From NCBI GenBank assembly GCA_022616435.1, contig JAKEET010000214.1:1-41414 (forward strand): a stretch of DNA of 41,414 nucleotides. Reading direction: 5' to 3'. The position numbers and the translations under genes are program-made. The first letter of the stretch is position 1. Each line of letters starts with the position of its first letter. The notes under the pieces were generated by a model that was not told where the DNA came from, did not search any database, and worked only from the letters and a program-made list of their open reading frames with translations. Of the stretch, positions 1 to 7,293 are shown piece after piece. This stretch comes from Gemmataceae bacterium (GTDB lineage: Bacteria; Planctomycetota; Planctomycetia; Gemmatales; Gemmataceae).

Positions 1-12
1 AGGTAAGCCTGG

Positions 13-172
13 GGTGGCATGCTTTCGCCGTGATGGTTCAGTCGGTTCGCGTATGGCGAGAGATCGGCGAAAGCATGGCACCCTGCTCAATGTCAAGGTA
101 AACCTGGGTGGCATGCTTTCGCCGCTCCCTCGCCGCATGTGAAGGGCTGGGGACCATCACGGCGAAAGCATG
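13..172. repeat. Two palindromic repeat units with GCATGCTTTCGCCG arms
   Basis: Two imperfect inverted repeats lie in tandem. Unit 1 has arms at 13-30 and 65-82, with one mismatch over 18 bases. Unit 2 has arms at 107-124 and 160-172. Each left arm reads GGTGGCATGCTTTCGCCG. The left arms are preceded by similar words (AGGTAAGCCTGGG at 1-13, AGGTAAACCTGG at 96-107), so the whole unit appears duplicated. A third copy is at 33673-33737. No gene can be supported in bases 1-156. Confidence 0.85.
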
Positions 173-1077
173 AGGTGGTCGCCGGGGACAGCATGCCATG
201 CCGCCAGCGCCGGCAGGGCGAAGCCAAACACCTGCGCGCAGCCGTGAAACCGCAACATGAACGGGATATCGAGCCACTCGACGCCGGCGAATTGCCCGAG
301 GGCATAGATGACCGCCAGCAACATCGCCCCCGCCAGGGACAAGCTCGACAGCATCAACAGCCAGCGTGCGCCGTTCCGGCGGCGCCGCCACGCGAACGCC
401 CCCTGTTGCCAGGCCGCGATCCAGCACGCCGATGCCAGCATGATCGTGGCCGCCAATTCGAGCGCATGGATCCGCCAGACCGTCAACGTGATCCCGGCCG
501 CGACCAGCGGCACGCCCAGCAGAATGCCCCAAAACGCGGCCTTCGTCGCGCCACGGTTGTCCGCTCTGGCGAGACAACCAACGACGACCGGCAACGCGAA
601 CCCGGCGTAATGAAAATGCACCGCCGTCGCTTGCACGATGACGTCGTCAAAGCCCAGCGGCCGCGCTCCCAGCCGGGCCAGCGACAGCCAGCCGGCGCCG
701 ACCGCGAGATAACCTGCGATGAGGACGCGGGCCGGCTCGCGCTCGTGTCGCCAGCGGACACATTCGACGGCAGCCAATCCAGCGCACATCACCAGCCACG
801 GCGCCGTGAACGATGCCGCGATGACGCCCCGGTTCACGATGAACGCCGGAATCAAGAACCCCGCGCCGGCCGCGAACGCGAACAACGCTCGCGACGGCAA
901 CCCGAGCGGCAACCCCAAGAGCGGCAAGGCCAGCGGCAGCGCGACCAGCGGGGCCAGCAGGAACAAACCTCCAGCCCAGCCCGGCGGCTGAACGATCATG
1001 AGCCCGGACCACAGCGCCGCGCCGGCCAGCGCGACCCGGCCGCCCAGATGCAGTGCCTTGCTGTCCGCGGAATGCAT
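157..1077 (-). CDS. YndJ-like integral membrane protein
   Basis: 306 residues, almost entirely hydrophobic, with about eight or nine predicted membrane segments. The central motif HFHYAGFALP and the later MLRFHG element resemble the YndJ family (known from Bacillus yndJ), whose function is not established. The ATG at 1077 gives a hydrophobic N-terminus; the Shine-Dalgarno sequence is weak. The last codons (LMLSP and the TGA at 157-159) lie within the right arm of the palindromic repeat at 160-172, so the native C-terminus may have been replaced or trimmed by the repeat. It is divergent from the Nudix gene. Family assignment is from motif recognition only; the alternative is an unclassified polytopic membrane protein. 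Confidence 0.75.
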   Translation of the reverse strand: MHSADSKALHLGGRVALAGAALWSGLMIVQPPGWAGGLFLLAPLVALPLALPLLGLPLGLPSRALFAFAAGAGFLIPAFIVNRGVIAASFTAPWLVMCAGLAAVECVRWRHEREPARVLIAGYLAVGAGWLSLARLGARPLGFDDVIVQATAVHFHYAGFALPVVVGCLARADNRGATKAAFWGILLGVPLVAAGITLTVWRIHALELAATIMLASACWIAAWQQGAFAWRRRRNGARWLLMLSSLSLAGAMLLAVIYALGQFAGVEWLDIPFMLRFHGCAQVFGFALPALAAWHAVPGDHLMLSP

Positions 1078-1192
1078 AAGATTTCCGAGAAGGATCCGTT
1101 GCGCAGGGCAGACATTCTATGCTGTCGGCCAGCGCAGTTGTCGGCACGATTGCAACCGTGATGCCCAGCATGGGTTAACAGGACAATCCACC

Positions 1193-1696
1193 ATGGCCGC
1201 CGCGGACGAGCTCGTGGACGTGATCGACGACGCCGGCCAAACCATCGCCGTCGTCACGCGTGGCCACATGCGCGGCCGGCGGCTGCCGCATCGCTGCACC
1301 TACGTGCTGGTCTTCAATGCCCGGGGCGAGCTGTTCATCCACTTGCGGACGCCGGTCAAGGACGTGTATCCATCGCACTGGGACACGTGCATCGGCGGCG
1401 TGCTGGCCGCCGGCGAGACCTACGCCCAGGGCGTGGTCCGCGAAGTGCGCGAGGAGCTGGGCATCGACGCGGCCCCGATCGAGTTGTTTCCGTTCCGCCA
1501 TGCCGACGAGCGCTCCGTCGTCCAGGCCATGGTCTATCGCCTGGATCACGAAGGGCCATTCCGGTTGCAGCCCGAGGAAATCGTTCGCGGCGAGTTCGTC
1601 ACCGTCGACGAGGCGCTACAACGCGCCCAGCGCGAGCCGTTCTGCCCCGACGGTCTGGAAGTCGTGCGTCACTACCTGCGGGGCGATCGGCAGTAG
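1193..1696 (+). CDS. Nudix hydrolase (YfcD/IPP-isomerase-like subgroup)
   Basis: 167 residues. A complete Nudix box is visible: G-x5-E-x7-REVREELGI, starting at GGVLAAGETYAQGVV, which provides the Mg2+-binding glutamates for cleaving nucleoside-diphosphate-linked substrates. The preceding PHRCTYVLVFNARGELFIH strand and the WDTCIGG motif resemble the YfcD-type group, related in fold to isopentenyl-diphosphate isomerase; the substrate cannot be read from sequence. The reading frame is open back to 998, but ATG 1193 is preferred because MAADELVDVIDDAG begins the usual domain and AGGA lies upstream at 1180-1183. It is probably cytosolic and monocistronic; the next gene is about 250 bases away beyond a repeat. 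Confidence 0.85.
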   Translation: MAAADELVDVIDDAGQTIAVVTRGHMRGRRLPHRCTYVLVFNARGELFIHLRTPVKDVYPSHWDTCIGGVLAAGETYAQGVVREVREELGIDAAPIELFPFRHADERSVVQAMVYRLDHEGPFRLQPEEIVRGEFVTVDEALQRAQREPFCPDGLEVVRHYLRGDRQ

Positions 1697-1719
1697 TTCA
1701 GTTTGCCAAGACTTTGCGG

Positions 1720-1832
1720 ACAATCACGAAAGCACGAATGGACGAAAACACGAAACATGAAAACACGCAACAGAACGGCGAAAAGAACTGCAGATGGGAC
1801 GCCAATTCGTCCTTTCGTGCTTTCGTGATTGT
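1720..1832. repeat. 19-bp inverted repeat with 75-base spacer
   Basis: ACAATCACGAAAGCACGAA at 1720-1738 is exactly complementary to 1814-1832. The spacer is A-rich with GAAAACACGAAACATGAAAA-like words and is compositionally unlike the neighbouring genes. The arm resembles the GCATGCTTTCGCCG repeat arm, sharing TCACG followed by GAAAGCA, so the two may be related. It occupies the interval between the Nudix gene and the next exported protein. Confidence 0.8.
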
Positions 1833-1943
1833 TTGTTTGCGTTCCATGGAATTTTTCACGTGATGGAAGGCGGCGCCGAGCGTCATTTCATCAAGCTGCG
1901 GCCCGGCGTCAGCGTCGGGGCCTGCCGGGCAAAGGAGATTCGT

Positions 1944-3140
1944 ATGACCAAGCGCATGTCGATTCGCGGCGTCGTGACGCTCTGTCTCGCGACGCTCGGC
2001 CTCTTGCTCGTGCTCGCCGAGGCCGGGGCCGGCGGTCGCCCCGCCGTGAAGGTGACCGTGCAGGACGAGAAGCCGGTCGTCACCGAGGTCGCGTTGCCGG
2101 TCGATCCGACGCCGCGGATTCGCTACAACGTGGCCGGCATGACCCCGCAGATTCGCACCGAGCAGAACCAGCAGCTTCACCTCAGCCATTTTCCCATGTT
2201 CAACATCGATGGCCGGATTATGCAGGCCGGCCAGGCCGGAGGCCGCTTCGAGAAGAACAACGCGCCGTTGCCGAGGACGCCCGGCGGCAAGCTCCGGCAA
2301 GGCTACATGTCGGTGTTCGTCATCGACGACCTCCGCATCACCATGATGGCGGAGCTCGTGCCGACCAAGTCCACGGACAACAAGAAACGCGAGATGGGGA
2401 CCGTGCTCGTCCGCTACACCGTGGAAAACACCGGCAAGCAGGCCCGCAAGTTCGGGCTCAAGACCTACTTCGACATGTACGTCGTCACCAACGACGGCGC
2501 CATGTTCGCCGCCCCCAACATGCCGGGCAAGATTCTCGACGGCATCGAGCTCAAGGAGAAGACGCTGCCGGACTTTGTCCAGTGCCTGGAGCGCCCCAAC
2601 CTGAAGAACCCCGGCTACGTCGCCCATCTCACCGTCAACCTCGGCTCGAGCATCGAGAAGGCCAGCCGCGTGGTGCTGACGCGCCACGGCGCCGGCGGCT
2701 TCAACGGCTGGGACATGCCGGCGATCGCGTCGATGGGCGACTCGGCCATGGGCGTGTTCTTCGATCCCAAGGAAATCAGGCCGGGCGGCCGCCGCGAGTT
2801 CGGCTACGCCTACGGCAAGGGGGTGGCGATCGCGCCGGAGAGCGAAGGTAACGTCGAGGTGCGCCTGACCGGTTCGTTCGAGCCCGGCAAGCTCTTCACG
2901 GTGACCGCCCTGATCAACGACCCGGTGCTCGGCCAAGCGTTGACGCTCGACCTTCCCAAGGGCATGGCGCTCGTGGAAGGGAGAGAAATCCAGCCCGTGC
3001 CGCAGCCGACCACCGATCCGCCACAGAGCTTCGTGGTCTGGCGGTGCCGGGTCCTGGAACTGGGCCAGCACCCGTTGCGGCTGCGGTCGAGCACGGGCGT
3101 GACGCAGACGAAGTTGATCACGATCAGCCGCGCCGACTAG
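1944..3140 (+). CDS. Exported protein of unknown function
   Basis: 398 residues. The open frame extends upstream to 1794, but ATG 1944 is chosen because AAAGGAG (1931-1937) precedes it at good spacing and the product then begins with a signal peptide (MTKRMSIRG followed by a Leu/Ala-rich core, probable cleavage near AEAGAGG). The mature part is beta-rich, with an NTGKQARKFGLKTYFD segment that suggests comparison with an unaltered baseline, and no catalytic motif I recognise. The C-terminal third (EGNVEVRLTGSFEPGKLFTVTA) resembles an immunoglobulin-like beta domain. I infer a periplasmic or surface protein. The upstream region carries the inverted repeat at 1720-1832, and the 3' end runs into two palindromes. 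Confidence 0.8.
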   Translation: MTKRMSIRGVVTLCLATLGLLLVLAEAGAGGRPAVKVTVQDEKPVVTEVALPVDPTPRIRYNVAGMTPQIRTEQNQQLHLSHFPMFNIDGRIMQAGQAGGRFEKNNAPLPRTPGGKLRQGYMSVFVIDDLRITMMAELVPTKSTDNKKREMGTVLVRYTVENTGKQARKFGLKTYFDMYVVTNDGAMFAAPNMPGKILDGIELKEKTLPDFVQCLERPNLKNPGYVAHLTVNLGSSIEKASRVVLTRHGAGGFNGWDMPAIASMGDSAMGVFFDPKEIRPGGRREFGYAYGKGVAIAPESEGNVEVRLTGSFEPGKLFTVTALINDPVLGQALTLDLPKGMALVEGREIQPVPQPTTDPPQSFVVWRCRVLELGQHPLRLRSSTGVTQTKLITISRAD

Positions 3141-3143
3141 GGC

Positions 3144-3183
3144 ATTGTGGCCGGGGCTGAGTCTTCGAAGCCCCGGCCACAAT
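3144..3183. terminator. Perfect 15-bp palindrome, possible terminator
   Basis: Arms ATTGTGGCCGGGGCT (3144-3158) and its exact complement (3169-3183) surround the 10-base loop GAGTCTTCGA. It starts four bases after the stop of the preceding gene and is followed by an A-run (T-run on the minus strand only), so terminator activity on + is uncertain. The loop word GAGTCTTCG recurs in the repeat inserted in the gene at 15226-15306, which points to a dispersed repeat family. Confidence 0.65.
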
Positions 3184-3184
3184 G

Positions 3185-3264
3185 AAAAAATGGGGACTGG
3201 CACCGGCCATCCCTCGAAAACCCTGCGATTGTGGAGACAAGGCCGGTGCCTGTCCCCATTTTTT
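3185..3264. repeat. 24-bp inverted repeat with A/T-run ends
   Basis: The arm at 3185-3208 (AAAAAATGGGGACTGGCACC and on to GGCC) matches the complement of 3241-3264 with one mismatch. The right arm ends in a run of six T, so a transcript from the left could fold into a long stem followed by U residues. The GTG start of the next gene (3231) lies within the loop of this repeat. I recall similar TGGGGAC/GCACCGG repeats from planctomycete genomes but cannot search for them here. Confidence 0.75.
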
Positions 3265-4865
3265 CTTCTGATGTCACAGCCGAGGACGCCGTCCTCGTGG
3301 CGGAGATCTGCGAAGCTGAACCGGAGCGCCCGAGCACCTGGCTCGCACGGCACGGCGAATCATGCTGGTTCTGGCTGCTGACGCTTGCTCACCTCGTTCC
3401 GATCTGGTCGTTTACCTATGTGCCGACGCAAGACGGGCCTGCCCATCTGAGCGGCGCCACCATCCTGAAAGACTACGGCGCGCCCGGCACGCGCTATCAC
3501 GAGTTCTTCGAAGTGCGGCTCGAGCCGACGCCCAACTGGTCCGCGCACCTCTTGCTGGCGGGGCTGATGTTCGTCTTGCCGCCGCTGATCGCGGAGAAGG
3601 CGCTCGTCAGCGGCTACGTGTTCGCGCTGGCCGGCGCCCTGCGCTATTTCTGCGGCGCGTTCGGCCCGCGGACCAGACCGCTGGCCCTGGTCGGTTTGCT
3701 GTTCGCGTACAACCGCTGTCTCTGGCTCGGTTTCTACAACTTCAACCTCAGTCTGGCGCTGTGCTTGTTCATCCTCGGCTACTGGCTGCGGCGCCGCGCG
3801 CACACCGACGCCCTCACGGCGGCGGCGCTCACGTTGCTGCTGGTGGTCACGTTCTTCACCCACCTGGTCGGGTTTCTCGTCGCGGCCGTGGCGCTGTTGT
3901 GGTTGGCGATGACGATGGGGCCGCGCCGCCTGCGTAACCTGGCCTGGGTGGCGCTCGCCTGTGTGCCGGCGAGTCTGCTGGCGGTGGATTACTTCGACCG
4001 CACCGGCTTCTTCGGCGTCGGCGGCTCGCAACGGCTGCGCGACCATGCGTGGCTATGGCTGCAGGGACGCGGTTCGTGGGCTCGTCTCGGCGACGAGCTG
4101 ATCGCGATCGACAACGAAACCTTTGCTCACCACAGCATCGGCGACGCTCCCCTCGGTTTCATGGTGGCGGTGCTGTACCTGGTGCTGCTGTCGGCGACGA
4201 TCCTTGCGGTCATGTTCTCCGAGGGCGAAGCATCACGAGGGCCGCCGCGCTGGCCGGTCGCGCTCCTGGCCTTGGCCCTGGCCGCGACGTACGTGCTGGC
4301 GCCTCAGCACTTGAGCATGGAGCACGGCGGCTTCTTGAAGTCGCGGCTGGCCTTGTTCCCGCCGCTGTTGCTGCTGGCCTGTTTTCGGGAGCCGCCATGG
4401 CTGGAGGCGCGCTGGGGGCTGCGCGGACTGATCGTCGCGGCGCTGGCCGTCAACCTGGTGTTCGTCACGCGGCAATTCGCGCTCCACAATCACGACCTTG
4501 CCGAATACACCGCCGCCCGAGAGCTGGCCGACCCGGGGATCGGGCCGGGGCGGATCATGTTCGTGGTTCAGGAGCAAGCCGGCAGGGGCGGCCGCGAGCT
4601 GGCCGACCCGCTCCTCCATGCGTCGCAGCACTACGCCCTGGGCACGAACACCGTCAACCTCGACAACTATCAAGCGACCACGCGCCATTTTCCGCTCCGC
4701 CTCAAGGCCGGCGTCGCGCGCGGCCGCGGCATCTTCGCGTTCTACGACCGCCAGGACGTGGTTGACGTCATCCTGACCTGGGACGCAGGCCGCAACCCGG
4801 GCGTTCCGCATGGTTTCCAATCGATCTTTCGGGAGGGGCGGTTGCAGGTGTTTTCGAAGAAGTGA
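3231..4865 (+). CDS. Polytopic membrane protein, possibly glycosyltransferase-like
   Basis: Up to 544 residues with roughly ten hydrophobic segments between residues 45 and 420 and a hydrophilic C-terminal domain of about 120 residues. The layout (first helix, then a loop with YVPTQDGPAHLSGA, then many helices) resembles GT-C-type membrane glycosyltransferases, in which an acidic loop after helix 1 is catalytic; the DGP motif fits loosely. I do not recognise a specific family. The only full-length start is GTG 3231, which lies in a repeat and gives a PVPVPIF leader derived from it; GTG 3297 is a more likely start. No partner glycan genes are adjacent. Confidence 0.7.
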   Translation: METRPVPVPIFSSDVTAEDAVLVAEICEAEPERPSTWLARHGESCWFWLLTLAHLVPIWSFTYVPTQDGPAHLSGATILKDYGAPGTRYHEFFEVRLEPTPNWSAHLLLAGLMFVLPPLIAEKALVSGYVFALAGALRYFCGAFGPRTRPLALVGLLFAYNRCLWLGFYNFNLSLALCLFILGYWLRRRAHTDALTAAALTLLLVVTFFTHLVGFLVAAVALLWLAMTMGPRRLRNLAWVALACVPASLLAVDYFDRTGFFGVGGSQRLRDHAWLWLQGRGSWARLGDELIAIDNETFAHHSIGDAPLGFMVAVLYLVLLSATILAVMFSEGEASRGPPRWPVALLALALAATYVLAPQHLSMEHGGFLKSRLALFPPLLLLACFREPPWLEARWGLRGLIVAALAVNLVFVTRQFALHNHDLAEYTAARELADPGIGPGRIMFVVQEQAGRGGRELADPLLHASQHYALGTNTVNLDNYQATTRHFPLRLKAGVARGRGIFAFYDRQDVVDVILTWDAGRNPGVPHGFQSIFREGRLQVFSKK

Positions 4866-4946
4866 GTCGCCACTCCTGAATATAGCCTCTCCGCGGGAGC
4901 GCGGTGGATGATTGCAGCCCAAAGAACGGACCGTCCACGCTAGCTG

Positions 4947-5096
4947 CTACTGGTTGCGAGGACTCCGTAGTTCAAGCCGTTGAAGCGCCGCCTGTGCCTC
5001 TTGAGTCAGCATCGATCCCGCTGCGCCCTGTGCAAGCGTTTGCAGAGTTTCAGTACTGAAACCCCGTAGCGGAGGCACCAGCACAGATTCTAGCAC
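4947..5096 (-). CDS. Possible small ORF or gene remnant
   Basis: 49 codons from GTG 5096 to TAG 4947-4949. The translation starts VLESVLVPPLRGFSTETL, and its C-terminal part (LTQEAQAALQRLELRS) has a regular amphipathic, Gln/Leu-rich helix pattern, which looks more protein-like than random GC-rich sequence. There is no clear ribosome site and I recognise no family. An in-frame stop lies just upstream, so it may be the tail of a decayed gene. Confidence 0.25.
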   Translation of the reverse strand: MLESVLVPPLRGFSTETLQTLAQGAAGSMLTQEAQAALQRLELRSPRNQ

Positions 5097-5132
5097 GTCT
5101 TGATGCTATCAATTTTCCGCAGGACAAACAGA

Positions 5133-5367
5133 TTGGCAAGCGTGGCAACTGTTGGCAGATTGGCATTCTCGCCGGCGTCAGAGGTCAGAAGTCAGAGGTC
5201 AGAAGTCAGAGGTCAGAAGTCAGAGGTCAGAAGTCAGAGGTCAGAAGTCAGAGGTCGGAAGTCAGAAGTCAGAGGTCGGAGGTCGGAAGTCAGAGGTCGG
5301 AAGTCAGAGGTCAGAAGACCGAGTTGGCACGCTTGGCAGGTTGGCAGATTGGCATTCTCGCGGGCGT
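5133..5367. repeat. Direct duplication flanking the heptamer array
   Basis: A segment of about 45 bases containing GGCAGATTGGCATTCTCGC occurs at 5133-5178 and again, slightly diverged, at 5324-5367. The two copies bracket the heptamer array. This is consistent with a segmental duplication followed by array expansion between the copies, or the reverse order. Confidence 0.8.
5177..5317. repeat. Heptamer tandem array GTCAGAG/GTCAGAA
   Basis: About twenty tandem 7-base units of the form GTCAGAG, GTCAGAA or GTCGGAA. Because the unit is not a multiple of three, translated frames repeat every seven residues, which creates a long artefactual upstream extension of the NYN gene. The same unit reappears in the 3' end of that gene (6323-6427) and, on the opposite strand, at 12758-12820. 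Confidence 0.9.
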
Positions 5368-5448
5368 TCAGGCAGCCGACTGCCCCCGCCAGCAACAAGC
5401 CATTTTTGTGGCAGCACGTTGGCAACTGACCCCCACAATCCATGTAAT

Positions 5449-6483
5449 ATGTCCATGCCGAACGACGATCGAGCCCTGGCCATCTTCATCGACTTCGAGA
5501 ACCTCGCCCTCGGCTTTCACGGCCGCCGCGACCGCTTCGACATCGACCGCGTCCTCGAGCGGCTGGTCGAGAAAGGCAAGATCGTCGCCAAGAAGGCCTA
5601 TGCCGACTGGAGCCGGTTCAAGGAATACACCGGGCCGTTGCACGAGGCGGCCATCGAGCTGGTCGAGATCCCCAAGCGTTCGCAGACCGGCAAGAACTCG
5701 GCCGACATCCGGCTGTGCGTGGACGCCATGGACCTGGCGTTTTCCAAGGAGCACATCGACACCTTCGTGATCGTGTCGGGCGACTCGGATTTTTCGCCGC
5801 TGGTCTCCAAGCTCAAGGAGAACGGCAAGCACGTCATCGGGCTGGGGATGCAGGATTCCACGTCGGAGCTGCTGCGTGACAATTGCGACGAGTTCATTTA
5901 TTACGAGGACCTCGGCAAGGCGGCGGCCACGCCGTCGCCGTTGCCGGCCAGCCTGTCCGAGACCAAGCGCAAGGGCTTCGAGCTGCTGATGGAATCGCTC
6001 ATGGCCCTGCGCCGCGAGAACAAGGAAAGCTTGTGGTCGTCGATGGTCAAGGACACCATGAAGCGCAAGAAGCCGTCGTTCAACGAGGCTTACCACGGCT
6101 ACCGCACGTTCAGCGAGCTCTTGCTCGACGCCCAGAAAGAAGGGCTGCTGGAGCTGGCCACCGACCCGCGGAGCGGCACCTACGTGGTGACGCGTTTCGG
6201 CAGCGAGCTGGCCTCGCCCGCCCCGCCCCCCCGGCAAACCCTGAAGCGCCGCCGCCCGCGGTCGCGCTCGCGCGGCGGCCGCATGCTGGTGGTCAACAAG
6301 CCGGACGCTTCGTCGCCCGAGGCCAGAGATCAGGAGTCCGAGGCCGGAAGTCAGAGGTCAGAAGGCAGGGGTCAGAGGTCAGAAGGCAGAGGTCAGAGAT
6401 CAGAGGCCAGAAGCCAGCGGTCAGAGGAGCGTGGTGAGCGGCGCGAGGACAGCGATCAGGATGAGAATGGACCAGACTTCTGA
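5449..6483 (+). CDS. NYN-domain putative RNase with OST-HTH/LOTUS domain
   Basis: 344 residues from ATG 5449 (ATG 5455 is also possible); the open frame further upstream only translates the heptamer array. Residues about 10-150 form a NYN (LabA/PIN-like) nuclease domain with the acidic residues in FIDFEN, SADIRLCVDAM and VSGDSDF that bind metal in this family. Residues about 172-260 match an OST-HTH/LOTUS domain (KRKGFELLMESLMALRREN through GTYVVTRFG), an RNA-binding winged-helix type. An Arg-rich linker (KRRRPRSRSRGGR) follows. The tail from about residue 292 is encoded by heptamer repeats and is rich in Ser, Glu, Arg and Gln. Likely role: cytosolic RNA-targeting nuclease; target unknown. 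Its 3' end overlaps the start of the methyltransferase gene. Confidence 0.88.
   Translation: MSMPNDDRALAIFIDFENLALGFHGRRDRFDIDRVLERLVEKGKIVAKKAYADWSRFKEYTGPLHEAAIELVEIPKRSQTGKNSADIRLCVDAMDLAFSKEHIDTFVIVSGDSDFSPLVSKLKENGKHVIGLGMQDSTSELLRDNCDEFIYYEDLGKAAATPSPLPASLSETKRKGFELLMESLMALRRENKESLWSSMVKDTMKRKKPSFNEAYHGYRTFSELLLDAQKEGLLELATDPRSGTYVVTRFGSELASPAPPPRQTLKRRRPRSRSRGGRMLVVNKPDASSPEARDQESEAGSQRSEGRGQRSEGRGQRSEARSQRSEERGERREDSDQDENGPDF
6323..6427. repeat. Heptamer repeats inside the 3' end of the NYN gene
   Basis: GTCAGAG, GTCAGAA, GGCAGAG and GCCAGAG units, degenerate relatives of the array at 5177-5317, run through the last 36 or so codons before the gene's end. They encode a period-seven SER/GQR-rich tail. 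The array is on the same strand orientation as the upstream one. Confidence 0.85.
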
Positions 6484-7267
6484 CACCCCGGGTCTTGATC
6501 CCATGCCTGAACCAGCCACTCCCTTCGACGACGGCGTGCTCTTCGACCTTGGGATGGACGCGTATGACCATGATGTCGAGTTCTACCTGGGGCTGGCCCG
6601 GGCGGCCAACGGTCCGATCCTCGACCTGGCGTGCGGCACCGGCCGGATGATGCTGCGCTGCCTGGAGGCGGGGCTCGACGTCGAGGGCGTCGATCTGTCG
6701 CCGGCGCTGCTGGCGCGCTTGCAGCAGAAAGCGGCGACGCGCGGACTCAAGGCCAGGGTGGCCGTGGCGAACATGACCGCCTTCGCGCTGCCGCGGCGTT
6801 TCGCGCTCATCATGATTTGCTGCAACACGTTCGTCCACAACCTCACGACCGAGGATCAGCTCGCCACGCTGCGCCGCTGCCGCGCCCATCTGGCCCCCGG
6901 CGGAGTTCTGGCCTTCGACACCTTCTTCCCGGACCCCAAGCTCATCATGACCCCGGACAACACGCGCGTGCTGGAGGGGGAAGTCAAGCATCCGGACACC
7001 GGGCTGCCGGTGCGCTGTTACGATACACGGTCGTTCGATCGCGTCCGTCAATGGTTTCATTCGAAGAACGAGATCGAGTTTCTCGATGCGGCCGGGAACA
7101 TCGCCGTCACGCATCGCTCCGAGACCACGGCCCGCTGGATCTACAAGGGCGAAATGGAACTGTTGCTGCGGCTGGCGGGATTCGAGCGGCATCAGATCTT
7201 CGGCGCGTTCGATCGCCGGCCGCTGGAGCGCGAGACAGACGCGCTGATCGTGCTGGCCGAGGCGTAA
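6461..7267 (+). CDS. Class I SAM-dependent methyltransferase
   Basis: 268 residues from ATG 6461, the first of two close in-frame ATGs (6461, 6467). The SAM-binding motif I ILDLACGTGRMM is canonical, followed by an acidic residue at the end of the next strand (VEGVDLS) and a motif IV region (FALIMICCNTFVHN). The C-terminal region after about residue 170 is beta-rich (RSETTARWIYKGEMELLLRLAGF), as in small-molecule methyltransferases. The substrate cannot be inferred. It overlaps the end of the NYN gene by 23 bases and lies 26 bases before the glycogen synthase, so the three genes may be co-transcribed, although their functions do not obviously connect. Confidence 0.85.
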   Translation: MRMDQTSDTPGLDPMPEPATPFDDGVLFDLGMDAYDHDVEFYLGLARAANGPILDLACGTGRMMLRCLEAGLDVEGVDLSPALLARLQQKAATRGLKARVAVANMTAFALPRRFALIMICCNTFVHNLTTEDQLATLRRCRAHLAPGGVLAFDTFFPDPKLIMTPDNTRVLEGEVKHPDTGLPVRCYDTRSFDRVRQWFHSKNEIEFLDAAGNIAVTHRSETTARWIYKGEMELLLRLAGFERHQIFGAFDRRPLERETDALIVLAEA

Positions 7268-7293
7268 CTTGGGATCGAAGGGACAGCGACGAC

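Larger units (their letters stand above)
4866..5448. other. Gene-poor interval with repeats
   Basis: No robust gene is visible. It holds a possible 49-residue minus-strand reading frame (4947-5096), a 45-bp direct duplication (5133-5178 and 5324-5367) and a heptamer array (5177-5317). The base composition is visibly lower in GC than the flanking genes. Confidence 0.7.

Noticed and set aside
139..1161. A 340-codon + frame across the YndJ-like gene
   Set aside because: Arg/Gln/Pro-rich translation typical of the antisense of a hydrophobic membrane protein.
1698..3353. A 551-codon minus frame across the exported protein
   Set aside because: Low-complexity His/Arg/Leu-rich translation; the + frame has a ribosome site and signal peptide.
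5177..5317. CRISPR array
   Set aside because: Seven-base units without spacers; this is a simple tandem repeat.
5152..5448. In-frame N-terminal extension of the NYN gene
   Set aside because: It only translates the heptamer array and duplicated flank; the NYN domain starts right after ATG 5449.
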